From assembly GCA_945872815.1 (NCBI GenBank), contig CAMCAY010000001.1:124001-188000 (forward strand): a DNA stretch of 64,000 nucleotides, read 5' to 3'. Each line of letters begins with the position of its first letter. Positions within the stretch are counted from its first letter, which is position 1. This document shows positions 8,801 through 19,058 of the stretch, piece by piece. Below the pieces are notes generated by a model. That model saw nothing but the letters and a program-made list of their open reading frames with translations, ran no database searches and was not told the DNA's origin. The stretch comes from Chitinophaga pinensis. Its GTDB lineage: Bacteria > Bacteroidota > Bacteroidia > Chitinophagales > Chitinophagaceae. The translations under genes were made by a program, and so were the position numbers.

Positions 8801-10252
8801 TTAATGAGCATGCTCCACCTCTTCTACATAGAACTTTTCTGCATCTGCTTTTTCTATGTCGGTCATTTTTACTTTATAATTCTCTCCGGATGTTTTCAAG
8901 ATTGATTTAATTTCTGCCACAGCAATTACTGGGAAGTATTTTGCAAAAAGGAAAAAGCAAGTAAAGAATAATCCAAATGTTCCAAGATAAAATCCAATTT
9001 CCCAGATACTAGGGCTATAATAAGTACTCCAGCTTGATGGTAAGAAGTCGCGGTAAATAGAAGTGACAATGATTACAAAACGCTCATACCACATTCCGAT
9101 GTTTACAACAATACTCATAAAGAAAGTAACTGTTATGTTTCTTCTCAACTTACGACTCCAGAACAACTGAGGTGATACAACGTTACAGAACATCATCAAC
9201 CAATATGACCAACCATAAGGGCTGAAAATATTTGCTCTGTTTTGTGAAAACGCATACCACTCGTAAGGATTCTGTCCATACCAAGCGATAAACAATTCAG
9301 TTAAATATGCACAACCCACAATACTTCCTGTCAATACAATTACTTTGTTCATTGCCTCTATGTGTCCAAGTGTAATGTAGTCTTGTAACCCCATTACTTT
9401 TCTAACCACAATCAACAAAGTTTGCACCATGGCAAATCCGCTGAAGATTGCTCCTGCTACGAAATAGGGGGGGAAGATAGTAGTGTGCCAACCTGGTACT
9501 ACTGAAGTAGCGAAGTCAAATGATACGATGGTATGCACCGAAAGTACCAACGGTGTACTTAAACCAGCCAATACCAACGAAAGTGATTCGTGACGTTGCC
9601 AGTGCTTTGTACTTCCTGTCCAACCGAATGAAGCAACACCATAAAGCATTTTACGCAATTTTGTTTTTGCTCTGTCTCTTACTGTGGCTAAATCCGGCAA
9701 TAAGCCCGAATACCAGAAAAGCAACGATACCGTAAAATAAGTTGATATCGCAAACACATCCCATAAAAGCGGGGAGTTAAAGTTTACCCATAATGGTCCG
9801 CGTGAATTTGGATAAGGTAATACAAAGAAAGCCATCCAAACACGACCCATATGCCATATTGGAAATTGACCCGCACACATTACCGCAAATATTGTCATCG
9901 CTTCTGCCGCTCTGTTTACGCCTGTTCTCCATCCCTGGCGGAACAATAACAAGATAGCAGATATCAATGTTCCTGCGTGACCAATACCTACCCACCAAAC
10001 GAAGTTGGTGATATCCCAACCCCAGCCAATTGTTTTATTTAAATTCCATTGACCGATACCATAAGTAACTTCTCTGTAAACACTGTATGCACCAAATAAC
10101 AACAAGCCAACACTGATATAAAAACCAATATACCAAAGCCTTGATGGCTTCATTTCAATGGGACTAATGATATCTTCCGTTACCTGATGATAGTTTTTGT
10201 TACCATCTACCAGCGGTTCCCTTTGTTGTGATTCGTATTTGAGTAGTGACAT
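8801..10252 (-). CDS. actC: Alternative complex III subunit ActC (NrfD/polysulfide reductase-like)
   Basis: Integral membrane subunit, 483 residues, about ten helices. It carries conserved NrfD-type segments such as WWVGIGHAGTLISAILLLFRQGWR and the later VSFDFATSVVPGWHTTIFPPYF, a hallmark of ActC. It is expected to provide the menaquinol site that feeds the iron-sulfur subunit ActB. The C-terminal about 50 residues are charged and cytoplasmic (residues 433-483, ending EEVEHAH). Gaps are 54 bases from actB and 116 bases to actD. Confidence 0.95.
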   Translation of the reverse strand: MSLLKYESQQREPLVDGNKNYHQVTEDIISPIEMKPSRLWYIGFYISVGLLLFGAYSVYREVTYGIGQWNLNKTIGWGWDITNFVWWVGIGHAGTLISAILLLFRQGWRTGVNRAAEAMTIFAVMCAGQFPIWHMGRVWMAFFVLPYPNSRGPLWVNFNSPLLWDVFAISTYFTVSLLFWYSGLLPDLATVRDRAKTKLRKMLYGVASFGWTGSTKHWQRHESLSLVLAGLSTPLVLSVHTIVSFDFATSVVPGWHTTIFPPYFVAGAIFSGFAMVQTLLIVVRKVMGLQDYITLGHIEAMNKVIVLTGSIVGCAYLTELFIAWYGQNPYEWYAFSQNRANIFSPYGWSYWLMMFCNVVSPQLFWSRKLRRNITVTFFMSIVVNIGMWYERFVIIVTSIYRDFLPSSWSTYYSPSIWEIGFYLGTFGLFFTCFFLFAKYFPVIAVAEIKSILKTSGENYKVKMTDIEKADAEKFYVEEVEHAH

Positions 10253-10306
10253 ATTCTTTATCGCTTTTAGCTATTAGCTGTTAGTCTTAATATTATTTTC
10301 AATTTC

Positions 10307-13300
10307 TTATACGTGAGCCTCGTTTTCCATTTCCGCAGACTCTTCAGATCCGATTGGTCTGTCGGTATTTCTCACTTTTGCCAAATAACTTACATTAGGC
10401 AATACGTGGAGTTGCTCCAATACATAGAAATTTCTGTTTTGATCTGCTCTTGCTTTAGATACTTCACTTTCCTTATCATTCACATTTCCAAAGCTGATGG
10501 CATTGGTAGGACAAGCTTGCATACAAGCAGTCTTAACATTACGCACCAATGATGGATCTTGGTTTTTCTTCGCATCCAATTTACTTTCCTGTAAACGTTG
10601 TACACAGAAAGAACATTTTTCAATTACACCTCTAGAACGAACGGTTACATCTGGATTCAATACCATTCTAGTTAAATCATCGTTCATTTGGAACACCACT
10701 TCATTTAAATCTTTATTTCGAAGAGGTTCCTGATTATTTGCGAAGCTGTCTGCTCCTGTAAAATCAAGCCAGTTGAAACGACGAACTTTATAAGGGCAGT
10801 TGTTGGCGCAATATCTTGTACCAATACAACGATTATAAGTCATTTGGTTTAATCCCTCGCTACTATGATTGGTTGCAGCAACAGGACAAACGTTTTCACA
10901 AGGCGCATTATCACAATGCTGGCAAAGCATCGGCTGGAATACTACATCAGGATTTTTAACATCTCCTGTGAAATACCTGTCAATTCTTAACCAATGCATT
11001 TCATGTGCTCTTTGTACTTGAATTTTACCAACAACACTAACATTGTTTTCGGCAGTACAAGCCACTACGCAAGCGCTGCAACCTGTACAAGTATTCAAGT
11101 CAATACTCATGCCCCATTTAATACCGGGCTTTTCGTAATTAGGATATATAGTTCCTTCTGTTACAAAATCCTTTTTTCCATCAGCCAACAAATTCAACCT
11201 TTCGCTTCTTGGCTCTTCCAATAATGCTTCTGGATTTTTTGTAAAGCTTGATAAATTGGTTTCATAAATCACAGGTCTGCCTTCAGATGAGCCGTGTACC
11301 TGCGTTTGAGCAAGCGGATACGTATCATTGGTTTTTTGAACATCCGCAACAACATTATATGTAAACGATGTGCCGTCAAATCCTGTTAAAACATAAGCAT
11401 TTTTTCCGGCACCTGTAGCAGACTTTCCTATTCTATCCAATGAATTTTTTTCATCAGCACTATTTCTTCCATAACCCAATGCAACAGCGACTGTAGCGTT
11501 GTTTAATCCAGGCAATATCAATACTGGCAACTCAATAATTTTGCCGCTTGCTGTAATTTTTACAACAGGCTTTTCTGGTGTTACCTCATAAGCATCCGCT
11601 TGACGCTGGTTGTTTACTATATCAATACCTATCAATGTTTTAGCCAACTCAGGACTTACCATTGCATAGTTGTCCCAAGTTACTTTAGATATTGGATCAG
11701 GTAATTCTTGCAACCAAGGGTTATTTGCTTGATTACCATTACCTATTGAAACTTTTTGATATAGTATAACTTCTGTTGTGCCGCTTTTTACTGCCGCTAA
11801 TTTAGCAGAAGCTGTAGATAATACAGATGCATTAAATGCAGCAGTGGCAACAGGTGCAACAGATTCAACAACACCGTCTTGTAATGCTTTGTTATAAGCT
11901 TCTTCGCCACCTAATATTGCAGTCCAATAAGACTTAAAATAACTTTCATAATCGTTTCCTGCAGATGAAATGGATGGATTGGAAACGGATTTTCCTGTGC
12001 TGTCAAGCGAAGGGATAACAGGTGATGAAACCGCAACGTCGCTCCATTTTAATAATGAAGTTTGAAAAGACCTTGTTTTGAACAATGGATTAATCAGGGG
12101 TTGAATAAAACTGATATAACCAGTCTTTGGTTCTGCATCACCCCAACTCTCTAACCAGTGATGTGATGGGATAATATATTTACATTGCTCCGTTGTTTCA
12201 TCCATCGTTCCGTTGAATGAAATCGTAACAGGAACCTTAGCCATTGCATCTGCCAATTTTTTACCATCAGCATAAGAGTAAACAGGGTTGCAATCATATA
12301 CCAGCAAAGCTCCAATAGAACCTATCTCTGCAACTAGCTTGTTCATATCTGCATCATTACCCTTACGGATATTCGCAGTTGCACCCCAATTAATCGTTGT
12401 TCCATTTGCACCAACCAATTCATTGATAGCATTTACGACCACTTGTACATTTACGTCGTTGCTTCCGCATACAACCAATGAAGCACCTTTGGTTTTCAAA
12501 AGCTCCGCTGCCGCTTTGTCAATTCCTGCTTTAAGGTTTGCGTCAGCAATAGATGGCGCAGAAACACTTCCGCCCAGCTTAGCCAAAAGAGCCAATGCTA
12601 CTGATCCTGTCTCAGAAGGTTTGTGTGTAAAACGGTCGTCAGCATTACTTCCAGTTAAACTCAACATACTTTCAAAATGAAAGTGTCTGCTTAGCGTTGG
12701 ATGCTCTCCCGTTACTTTTCTATTAGTTGCATATTGCTTACTGAATTCTACAGGACTTAACCAAGTTCCTAAGAAATCGGCACCAAGACTAACAATGGTC
12801 TTAGCGCTTTCGAAATGATAAGATGGAATTGCTCTTTTTCCGTAGCAAGCCTCGTTTGCAGAAAGCATACCATGGTAACTCACTGCATCATATTGTACAT
12901 GACGACTACCAGGATATTTTGCTAAAAATTTATTAATAACTTGAAGTGTAGAAGGAGAGTGAATCGTAGAGGTTAATAATACTAAGGGCTTACTTCCTAT
13001 ACCGGCCATAGCATCCGAAACCATTTTATCAAAAGCTTCGAAAGAACTTACTTCCTTGAAATCATTTCCATCTTTTTGCAAAGGATGACGCAATCTGGTT
13101 GTATCATATAAATCCAAAACAGATGCCTGAGCTTGTGCGCTAGTTCCTCCTTTTGTTAGAGAAGAAAGTTCATTTCCTTCTATTTTAATTGGCCTGCCAT
13201 CTCTTTGTTTAACTACAACACTGATGGCATCTCCACCATTTACATAAGTAGATGCATAATAATTAGGCACACCAGGAATTACGTTGTCTGGTCTTTGAAG

Positions 13301-13537
13301 ATATGGAACGGACTTTCTTACAGGCATTTCACAACTTGCAGCAATAGCAGCTGCGGCAGTGCTAAATCCTAAATATTTAAGAAAATCTCTTCGGGGTGTT
13401 TTGCCATCAAGAATACCTTCATTGGAAAGCTCTTCAATAGGCAATAAATCTTCGTTGAATTCATTTTCGGCTGACTGCTTAAATGCATCAGTTTGATTCA
13501 ACTCTCCGAAACTCTGCCAATACTTCTTATTACTCAT
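10307..13537 (-). CDS. actB: Alternative complex III subunit ActB (molybdopterin-oxidoreductase-like domain fused to iron-sulfur domain)
   Basis: 1076 residues. Residues about 47-65 hold a Tat-type signal (RRDFLKYLGF) followed by a hydrophobic run and a possible lipobox Cys (AAAIAASC). The middle, about 80-750, is a molybdopterin-oxidoreductase-like fold that in this complex carries no cofactor. The C-terminal part has four cysteine clusters: CTGCSACVVAC, CQHCDNAPCENVC, CIGTRYCANNC and CSFCVQR with CMQACP, enough for three 4Fe-4S and one 3Fe-4S centres. It transfers electrons from ActC to the haems of ActA. The fusion of both domains is the usual arrangement. Confidence 0.96.
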   Translation of the reverse strand: MSNKKYWQSFGELNQTDAFKQSAENEFNEDLLPIEELSNEGILDGKTPRRDFLKYLGFSTAAAAIAASCEMPVRKSVPYLQRPDNVIPGVPNYYASTYVNGGDAISVVVKQRDGRPIKIEGNELSSLTKGGTSAQAQASVLDLYDTTRLRHPLQKDGNDFKEVSSFEAFDKMVSDAMAGIGSKPLVLLTSTIHSPSTLQVINKFLAKYPGSRHVQYDAVSYHGMLSANEACYGKRAIPSYHFESAKTIVSLGADFLGTWLSPVEFSKQYATNRKVTGEHPTLSRHFHFESMLSLTGSNADDRFTHKPSETGSVALALLAKLGGSVSAPSIADANLKAGIDKAAAELLKTKGASLVVCGSNDVNVQVVVNAINELVGANGTTINWGATANIRKGNDADMNKLVAEIGSIGALLVYDCNPVYSYADGKKLADAMAKVPVTISFNGTMDETTEQCKYIIPSHHWLESWGDAEPKTGYISFIQPLINPLFKTRSFQTSLLKWSDVAVSSPVIPSLDSTGKSVSNPSISSAGNDYESYFKSYWTAILGGEEAYNKALQDGVVESVAPVATAAFNASVLSTASAKLAAVKSGTTEVILYQKVSIGNGNQANNPWLQELPDPISKVTWDNYAMVSPELAKTLIGIDIVNNQRQADAYEVTPEKPVVKITASGKIIELPVLILPGLNNATVAVALGYGRNSADEKNSLDRIGKSATGAGKNAYVLTGFDGTSFTYNVVADVQKTNDTYPLAQTQVHGSSEGRPVIYETNLSSFTKNPEALLEEPRSERLNLLADGKKDFVTEGTIYPNYEKPGIKWGMSIDLNTCTGCSACVVACTAENNVSVVGKIQVQRAHEMHWLRIDRYFTGDVKNPDVVFQPMLCQHCDNAPCENVCPVAATNHSSEGLNQMTYNRCIGTRYCANNCPYKVRRFNWLDFTGADSFANNQEPLRNKDLNEVVFQMNDDLTRMVLNPDVTVRSRGVIEKCSFCVQRLQESKLDAKKNQDPSLVRNVKTACMQACPTNAISFGNVNDKESEVSKARADQNRNFYVLEQLHVLPNVSYLAKVRNTDRPIGSEESAEMENEAHV

Positions 13538-13592
13538 AGTTTGATAATTCTATTATTCAGTAATTGCTCGTTTTCTAAAAACTGTATGTTAA

Positions 13593-14873
13593 TTAATAGT
13601 GACACTTTTGGCACTCTGTACCACCTATTTTTTCTACAGTTATGCTGTCCACTTTATGGTCTTTTAAATCTTTGTGGAACTTCTCATAAATACTGTAAAA
13701 TTTATTTCCTTCTCCTGATTCTTTGTTGTAGAAATCAACTTTGCTTTCGCGGTGACAATTAATGCACCAGCCCATGCTTAATGTTGAAAACTGATACACT
13801 TCAGGCATTTCCTGAATGTTTCCATGACAGGTTTGACACTGTTGCTTTCCTACTTTTACGTGCTGACTGTGGTTGAAATACACATGATCTGGAAGATTGT
13901 GAATTTTAACCCAAGAGATTGGTTGAGCTCCGTCTGGGGTTCCATCTCCGTTATTATCTGGATTATAAGATTTTGTGTCCGGGTTCCATCCTGCGTATTT
14001 ATATAACTTTTGAATTTCCTCTGTACCATTTACGTTGGTTCCATCTTCCCTTACAATCGGGTCTCCTTTGTATTCCTTAATAGCCATGTGGCAATTCATA
14101 CAAACATTTACTGACGGTATTCCAGCGTGTTTGCTGTCTTGTGCACTTCCATGGCAATACAAACAGCTGATTTGATTAGTGCCTGCGTGAACTTTGTGAG
14201 AATAATAAATAGGTTGAACAGGTTGGTAGTTTTTCATTCTTCCCAATCCAATAGCTCCGCTAATAGTATAATATCCACCGACAGCGAACAAAATCAAAAT
14301 CATGGTCATGATATATGTTTTGTTTCTGTAAAATGGAATAGGCTCAGTACGATAAATCCCCTCTTTCTCATCTGTTAATTTGCGAAGATTGCTGTTTACC
14401 TGAAGTAATATAAAAGCTACGACAGCCATTACTAAAGTTAAAATTCCAAAGAGCAAAGAGTTATCAGATTCGCCAGAGGAAGCTCCATTGGCACCGGCTT
14501 GAGCAGCAACTGGAGGTGTATAATCATCTACATATTTAAGAATAGCATCAACTTCGTCTTTTTTAAGATTGCCGAATGCGGTCATTACCGTAGGTTTCCA
14601 CTTTTCAAACAATGCTTTTGCATAAGCATCAGATGCAATCATTTGAGCAGGATTCGCAACCCATTTGTATATCCATTCGGGATTCGGAACTCTTTTGCTC
14701 CAACCTTTTAATGCGGGTCCAGTATAGTCTGCATCAGGTTTGTGACAGTTTGCGCAATTTGCTTTAAACAGCGCTTCCCCATCGGCAGCAAAAACTTGGT
14801 TAGAGGCAGAAAAAATGAATACAAGGAGAAAACTAATTAAGGCTTTGTTAAGGGATATTCTAAATCGGCTCAT
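13593..14873 (-). CDS. actA: Alternative complex III subunit ActA, multihaem cytochrome c with extra N-terminal monohaem domain
   Basis: 426 residues from the ATG at 14873 (MSRFRIS). A signal peptide ends near VFAADGE. Six haem c motifs are visible: CANCH at about residue 40, then CLYCH, CMNCH, CQTCH, CINCH and CQKCH in the C-terminal half. A transmembrane helix near 130 and another near 185 divide the first from the other five. It is the first gene of the act operon. The upstream in-frame Met at 14951 would place an unlikely 26-residue extension and would overlap the promoter, so it is rejected. The subunit collects electrons from ActB. Confidence 0.93.
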   Translation of the reverse strand: MSRFRISLNKALISFLLVFIFSASNQVFAADGEALFKANCANCHKPDADYTGPALKGWSKRVPNPEWIYKWVANPAQMIASDAYAKALFEKWKPTVMTAFGNLKKDEVDAILKYVDDYTPPVAAQAGANGASSGESDNSLLFGILTLVMAVVAFILLQVNSNLRKLTDEKEGIYRTEPIPFYRNKTYIMTMILILFAVGGYYTISGAIGLGRMKNYQPVQPIYYSHKVHAGTNQISCLYCHGSAQDSKHAGIPSVNVCMNCHMAIKEYKGDPIVREDGTNVNGTEEIQKLYKYAGWNPDTKSYNPDNNGDGTPDGAQPISWVKIHNLPDHVYFNHSQHVKVGKQQCQTCHGNIQEMPEVYQFSTLSMGWCINCHRESKVDFYNKESGEGNKFYSIYEKFHKDLKDHKVDSITVEKIGGTECQKCHY

Positions 14874-14915
14874 ACAGTTAACGGTGTAAGGTGGAAAATT
14901 TCCTTTTTTCGGAAG

Positions 14916-14948
14916 CAAAAGTAAGGTAGGATATTGACATAATATCAA
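14916..14948 (-). promoter_or_regulatory. Promoter of the act-cox operon (Bacteroidota type)
   Basis: On the minus strand TTG (complement at 14946-14948) is followed after 22 bases by TACTTTTG (complement at 14916-14923), matching the TTG/TAnnTTTG pattern of the main sigma factor in this phylum. The actA ATG is 42 bases further. No other good match precedes the 14-kb operon. Confidence 0.6.
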
Positions 14949-15100
14949 CATTTTTAAAAAAAATTTTGTTTTCTTTCGTGTATTTCAATCAATTACAACT
15001 TGTGTTACTTTTAATGTCATCAAAATGTAATTTTTTAAACATTTTAAATTACTGTTGAGATTTTGCTTTGTAGTAAAAAATAATTCTGCACTTTTGCTAA

Positions 15101-15382
15101 ATGTTGAAAAAGATTCAAAAAAAATGGAACGTTAATAAATGGCAACTATTATTAATAATAACCACATTTGCTATTGGGGGAAGCGTATGTGCCAAAATCG
15201 GGAAATTAATATTAAGTCATTTTGGTTTATCCCAGGGCATAGAGGGATTTTTATTATATATGCTGCTGCTATTATTATTATGGCCCATTTGTGTTATTTC
15301 AATTAGTATTCCCTTAGGTCAATTTTCTTTTTTCAAAAATTATTTGGGTCGGGTGTTTAGAAAATTAACCGGTAAAAAGTAA
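15101..15382 (+). CDS. Small membrane protein of the DUF6787 type
   Basis: 93 residues, with an N-terminal basic stretch (MLKKIQKKWNVNKWQ), two long hydrophobic helices (about 17-38 and 47-72) and a basic C-terminus. The pattern KKWNVNKWQLLLIITTFAIGGS is typical of a short conserved Bacteroidota family named DUF6787. No function is known. It is divergent from actA and not obviously co-transcribed with the next gene, 73 bases away. Confidence 0.7.
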   Translation: MLKKIQKKWNVNKWQLLLIITTFAIGGSVCAKIGKLILSHFGLSQGIEGFLLYMLLLLLLWPICVISISIPLGQFSFFKNYLGRVFRKLTGKK

Positions 15383-15455
15383 AATCGACGTTAAATATCA
15401 GCATCAGGTCTATTTAATGTTTTAATTTGTTATAATATTACCGATAAATTTTGTT

Positions 15456-16556
15456 GTGAAATATTTGCTCTTATTATTTGTGGGATTCTCATTTCAGTTG
15501 CAGGCTCAAATTTTTGTCAGCGGGACTGTTTATGATATTTCAAAAATAAACTATGTTGAAAATGTACGAGTGGTAAGTACTTCGGGCGTATTTTCTATTT
15601 CAGATAGTTTAGGAAAATACAAAATACCTGTAACGGAAAAAGATTCACTTGTTTTTTATTACAACAATAAGCCTACCCAACAATTCGCTGTCTCTCAAAT
15701 TTCCGATCCATTTCATTTTGATATTTGCTTGCATGTTTCTGTCAAAGGAAAATACAGTGCTTTAAAAGAAGTGACTGTTTTTTCAAAAACGTATCGGGAG
15801 GACTCTTTAATCAATAGAAGAAACTATTCGGACATTTTTGATTATAAAAAACCAGGGGTTTCTCCTTCTGTCTCTGCAGATGGTACTGTTGGTATTGACC
15901 TGGATGAGTTGATTAATATTTTTCGCTTCAGGCGAAATAATAGAATGGAGACTTTTCAGAAAAGATTGGAAGCAGAAGAGCGGGAAAGATATATTGACTA
16001 TAAGTTCAACAAGATTTTTGTAAAAAGAATTTCTGGCATGAATAGCCCTTTGATTGATACTTTTTTAAAATGGTACAGGCCTTCTTATGACTTTGTCAAA
16101 AACAGTAATGAGCTCGTATTTAATGAGTATATTTTAAATGCACAAAAGCATTTTAAAAAAATAATTCCTCTCTTTAAAAAAACAACTATGGAATACAACC
16201 AATTAACCCCTGAAGAAGAATATGTAATCGTTCATAAAGGAACCGAACGACCCTATACCGGAGAATATACAAACAATAAAGCGGAGGGTATTTATTTATG
16301 TAAAAGATGCAATACTCCACTATATACTTCGAAGGATAAGTTTAATTCGCATTGTGGTTGGCCAAGTTTTGATGATGAAATCCAAGGAGCAGTCAAAAGA
16401 GTTCCTGATGCCGATGGGCAAAGAACAGAAATCGTTTGTGCTAAATGCGGCGGACATTTGGGCCATGTTTTTTTCGGCGAACATTTCACCCAAAAAAACA
16501 CGAGGCATTGTGTAAATTCTATCTCGTTACAGTTTGTACCAATAAACGAAAAATAG
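15456..16556 (+). CDS. msrB: Peptide methionine-(R)-S-oxide reductase (MsrB) with long N-terminal exported domain
   Basis: 366 residues from a GTG start. Residues 1-17 are a signal peptide and about 20-110 look like a carboxypeptidase-regulatory-like beta domain ([10 protein letters not shown]...). Residues about 247-366 are a complete MsrB: two zinc pairs (CKRC, CAKC), HCGWPSF, and the catalytic Cys in RHCVNS near the end. MsrB reduces methionine-R-sulfoxide in proteins. The join falls just after a seven-base A-run at 16178-16186, directly before an internal Met ([12 protein letters not shown]) at which a normal MsrB would start. The fusion is therefore either real, which would place MsrB in the periplasm, or the result of a one-base error. 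Confidence 0.75.
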   Translation: MKYLLLLFVGFSFQLQAQIFVSGTVYDISKINYVENVRVVSTSGVFSISDSLGKYKIPVTEKDSLVFYYNNKPTQQFAVSQISDPFHFDICLHVSVKGKYSALKEVTVFSKTYREDSLINRRNYSDIFDYKKPGVSPSVSADGTVGIDLDELINIFRFRRNNRMETFQKRLEAEERERYIDYKFNKIFVKRISGMNSPLIDTFLKWYRPSYDFVKNSNELVFNEYILNAQKHFKKIIPLFKKTTMEYNQLTPEEEYVIVHKGTERPYTGEYTNNKAEGIYLCKRCNTPLYTSKDKFNSHCGWPSFDDEIQGAVKRVPDADGQRTEIVCAKCGGHLGHVFFGEHFTQKNTRHCVNSISLQFVPINEK

Positions 16557-16571
16557 GTGCAGGATGGTTAT

Positions 16572-18581
16572 TTAAAAAGACAGCAGTTTTTCAACAACTT
16601 CTCCGAGTCTAGTATTTGCCATAAAGTTTTTTTCCAATTGAATGTTAAACGGAATGGGTGTGTCTAAACTTGCGCACCTCATTACAGGGGCATCAAGATA
16701 TTGAAAACAATTTTCAGAAATCCATGCAGCAATTTCACCTCCTATTCCGCCTATAAGCGTATCTTCATGGAATAATATTACCTTACCCGTACGCATAACC
16801 GAAGATTGAACAGCATCATAATCCAATGGCAGTAGTGTTCTCAAATCGATTATGTCTATGGAATACGATGGGTTCTTTTGTTGAAATTCCAATGCCCAGT
16901 GAACGCCTGCTCCATAAGTAATAATAGAAAAGTCTTCTCCGGCTTTTACGTGCTTTGCTTTGCCAATTTCTATTTCATAATATTCATCGGGCACTAATTC
17001 GCTCACGCTTCTATATAATGCCTTGTGCTCAAAGAAAATAACAGGATTGGGATCGTTGATTGCAGCAATTAATAATCCTTTTGCATCAGTAGGTGTAGAA
17101 GGAAAAACAACTTTCAATCCGGGAGTATGCGCAAACCAAGCTTCATTGCTTTGGCTGTGGAATGGCCCTGCGCCGACACCTCCGCCCGTTGGCATTCTCA
17201 CCACAACATCAGCATTTTGACCCCAACGATAATGAATCTTTGCTAGGTTATTGATGATTTGATTAAACCCAACAGTAGCAAAATCTGCAAATTGCATTTC
17301 CATCATAGATTTATAACCCTTCAAACTCAATCCCAGCGAAGCTCCTACGATAGCGCTCTCACATAAAGGTGTATTTCTGATTCTTTCCTTACCAAACTTT
17401 TGCACAAAGCCTTCTGTTACTTTAAAAGCTCCACCATACTCAGCGATATCTTGCCCCATTAAAATAAAATTATCGTGGCGTTGCAAAGATTGTTCTAACG
17501 CATCGCTGATGGCATTGATGTATTTTTTTTCAGAAGCCTTCTCACTTACATTTTTATAATCATTGGAAGAATTATCTATAACCAATGCTTCTAACTCGTT
17601 TTTAGTTGCATACACATCGCTTATTTCTTCTGCGGTATTTGGTCGAATGACCTCACCTTCAAAACCTATTTTCAATTCCTCTTCAATGTGATTTTTTGTA
17701 ACCGTTTTTATTGCATTTACTTCTTCTTCCGTTAGTATTTTTTCACTCAGCAGCCATTGTTCAAAGTTTTTAATAGGGTCTTTCTTTTCCCATTCCTCAA
17801 ACAATTCTTTGGGTACATACTTCACTCCACTTGCCTCTTCATGTCCTCTCATCCTGAATGTCATGCATTCTATCAAACAGGGCTTTTGATTGCTGATACA
17901 ATATTCTCTAGCTTCCTTAATTGTTTCAAAAACCTCTATAATATTATTCCCGTCAATTTGTATACCTTTTATTCCATAGCCGGTTGCCTTATCCACCAAA
18001 CTATTGCAACGATATTGTTCATTTGTAGGGGTGCTCAATCCATATCCATTGTTTTCTATGATAAATATCACCGGCAAATCCCATACTGCAGCGGTATTCA
18101 GCGCTTCATGAAAATCCCCTTCGCTAGTACCCCCATCTCCTGTAAAAGCAAGGGAAACCTTTTTTTCTTTTTTTAATTTATGCGCCAATGCCACGCCATC
18201 TGCAATGGCCAATTGTGGACCTAAATGCGAAATCATTCCGCATACATGGTGTTCTTTACTGCCAAAATGAAAACTTCTTTCTCTGCCTTTACTATAGCCG
18301 TCTTTGTTTCCTTGCCATTGTTTGAATAACTTATTCAATGGCATATTTCTAGTTGTAAACACGCCCAGATTTCGATGTAAGGGCATAATCCACTCGTCCG
18401 CATCCAACGCTTTGGTAGCCCCAACAGCTATTGCTTCCTGGCCAATGCCGCTGAACCATTTGGAAATTTTTCCCTGTCGCAACAATACCAACATTTTCTC
18501 TTCAATCATTCTTGGAAAAAGAAGAGATTTATAGAGATCAATCAGCTGTTCATTTGAAATGGCTTTTTTTGAAAATTGCAT
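16572..18581 (-). CDS. 2-oxoisovalerate dehydrogenase E1, alpha and beta subunits fused
   Basis: 669 residues from the ATG at 18581 (MQFSKKAIS); an upstream TTG at 18596 is less likely. The first half is the E1 alpha part with the thiamine diphosphate motif GDGGTSEGDFHEALN and NNGYGLSTP (about residues 150-195). The second half is the E1 beta part with GQDIAEYGGAFKVTEG (about 385) and EDTLIGGIGGE near 600. It decarboxylates branched-chain 2-oxo acids for branched fatty acid precursors and energy. Alpha-beta fusion is frequent in this phylum. It converges on msrB with 15 bases between the stop codons. Pyruvate as substrate cannot be ruled out. Confidence 0.9.
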   Translation of the reverse strand: MQFSKKAISNEQLIDLYKSLLFPRMIEEKMLVLLRQGKISKWFSGIGQEAIAVGATKALDADEWIMPLHRNLGVFTTRNMPLNKLFKQWQGNKDGYSKGRERSFHFGSKEHHVCGMISHLGPQLAIADGVALAHKLKKEKKVSLAFTGDGGTSEGDFHEALNTAAVWDLPVIFIIENNGYGLSTPTNEQYRCNSLVDKATGYGIKGIQIDGNNIIEVFETIKEAREYCISNQKPCLIECMTFRMRGHEEASGVKYVPKELFEEWEKKDPIKNFEQWLLSEKILTEEEVNAIKTVTKNHIEEELKIGFEGEVIRPNTAEEISDVYATKNELEALVIDNSSNDYKNVSEKASEKKYINAISDALEQSLQRHDNFILMGQDIAEYGGAFKVTEGFVQKFGKERIRNTPLCESAIVGASLGLSLKGYKSMMEMQFADFATVGFNQIINNLAKIHYRWGQNADVVVRMPTGGGVGAGPFHSQSNEAWFAHTPGLKVVFPSTPTDAKGLLIAAINDPNPVIFFEHKALYRSVSELVPDEYYEIEIGKAKHVKAGEDFSIITYGAGVHWALEFQQKNPSYSIDIIDLRTLLPLDYDAVQSSVMRTGKVILFHEDTLIGGIGGEIAAWISENCFQYLDAPVMRCASLDTPIPFNIQLEKNFMANTRLGEVVEKLLSF

Positions 18582-18596
18582 GGGCGAATTTCCCAA

Positions 18597-19058
18597 TTAT
18601 TGCCGAAACAACAAAAGGAATATCATTATTTTAATTAAGGAGAAACATTCAATATCCATTTTCGTCAGGAAAATTGATTAAAAGTTCAATAGTTACATCA
18701 ATAGAAAATTTGAGAATTTACTATAGATTAAAGGACTTCGTCATTTACCTGCGTAATAGTGCTCAAATGTTTTCGTTCAAAGAATTGTGTGTATTAACTG
18801 GTTTTGATTTTTTACTGTTGATTTTTTAATTAAATAATGAAATATGCGAAATGTTTTCTAGTTAACGTACTTGATTTTATAAAAATTATGTTTAAGAGGT
18901 AAAATGAAAATAAACTTAAATTCGTGGTTAAAAATGAACCCAATAACAATATCAACAACTATTAACGCTACTATCAATTGTTTAGCGGTAATGTAAGTTT
19001 ACCCAACTTAATTAAACCAATTTTTGTATTTGATGTCTATTGATAAAATTAGCGCTTC
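18597..19058. other. Intergenic region, nothing recognised
   Basis: 462 AT-rich bases between divergent genes. No reading frame, RNA gene or clear repeat was found; no convincing TAnnTTTG promoter was seen for the esterase that follows. It marks the transition from core genes to the accessory zone. Confidence 0.5.

Noticed and set aside
12288-12680. 130-residue plus-strand reading frame inside actB
   Set aside because: Antisense to a conserved gene, no promoter, and composition that follows from the codon use of actB. The same holds for other antisense frames, for example 6407-6812, 17757-18176, 32564-32990 and 36315-36767.
14874-14951. Longer start for actA at 14951
   Set aside because: It would include the promoter element and add 26 residues before a normal signal peptide.
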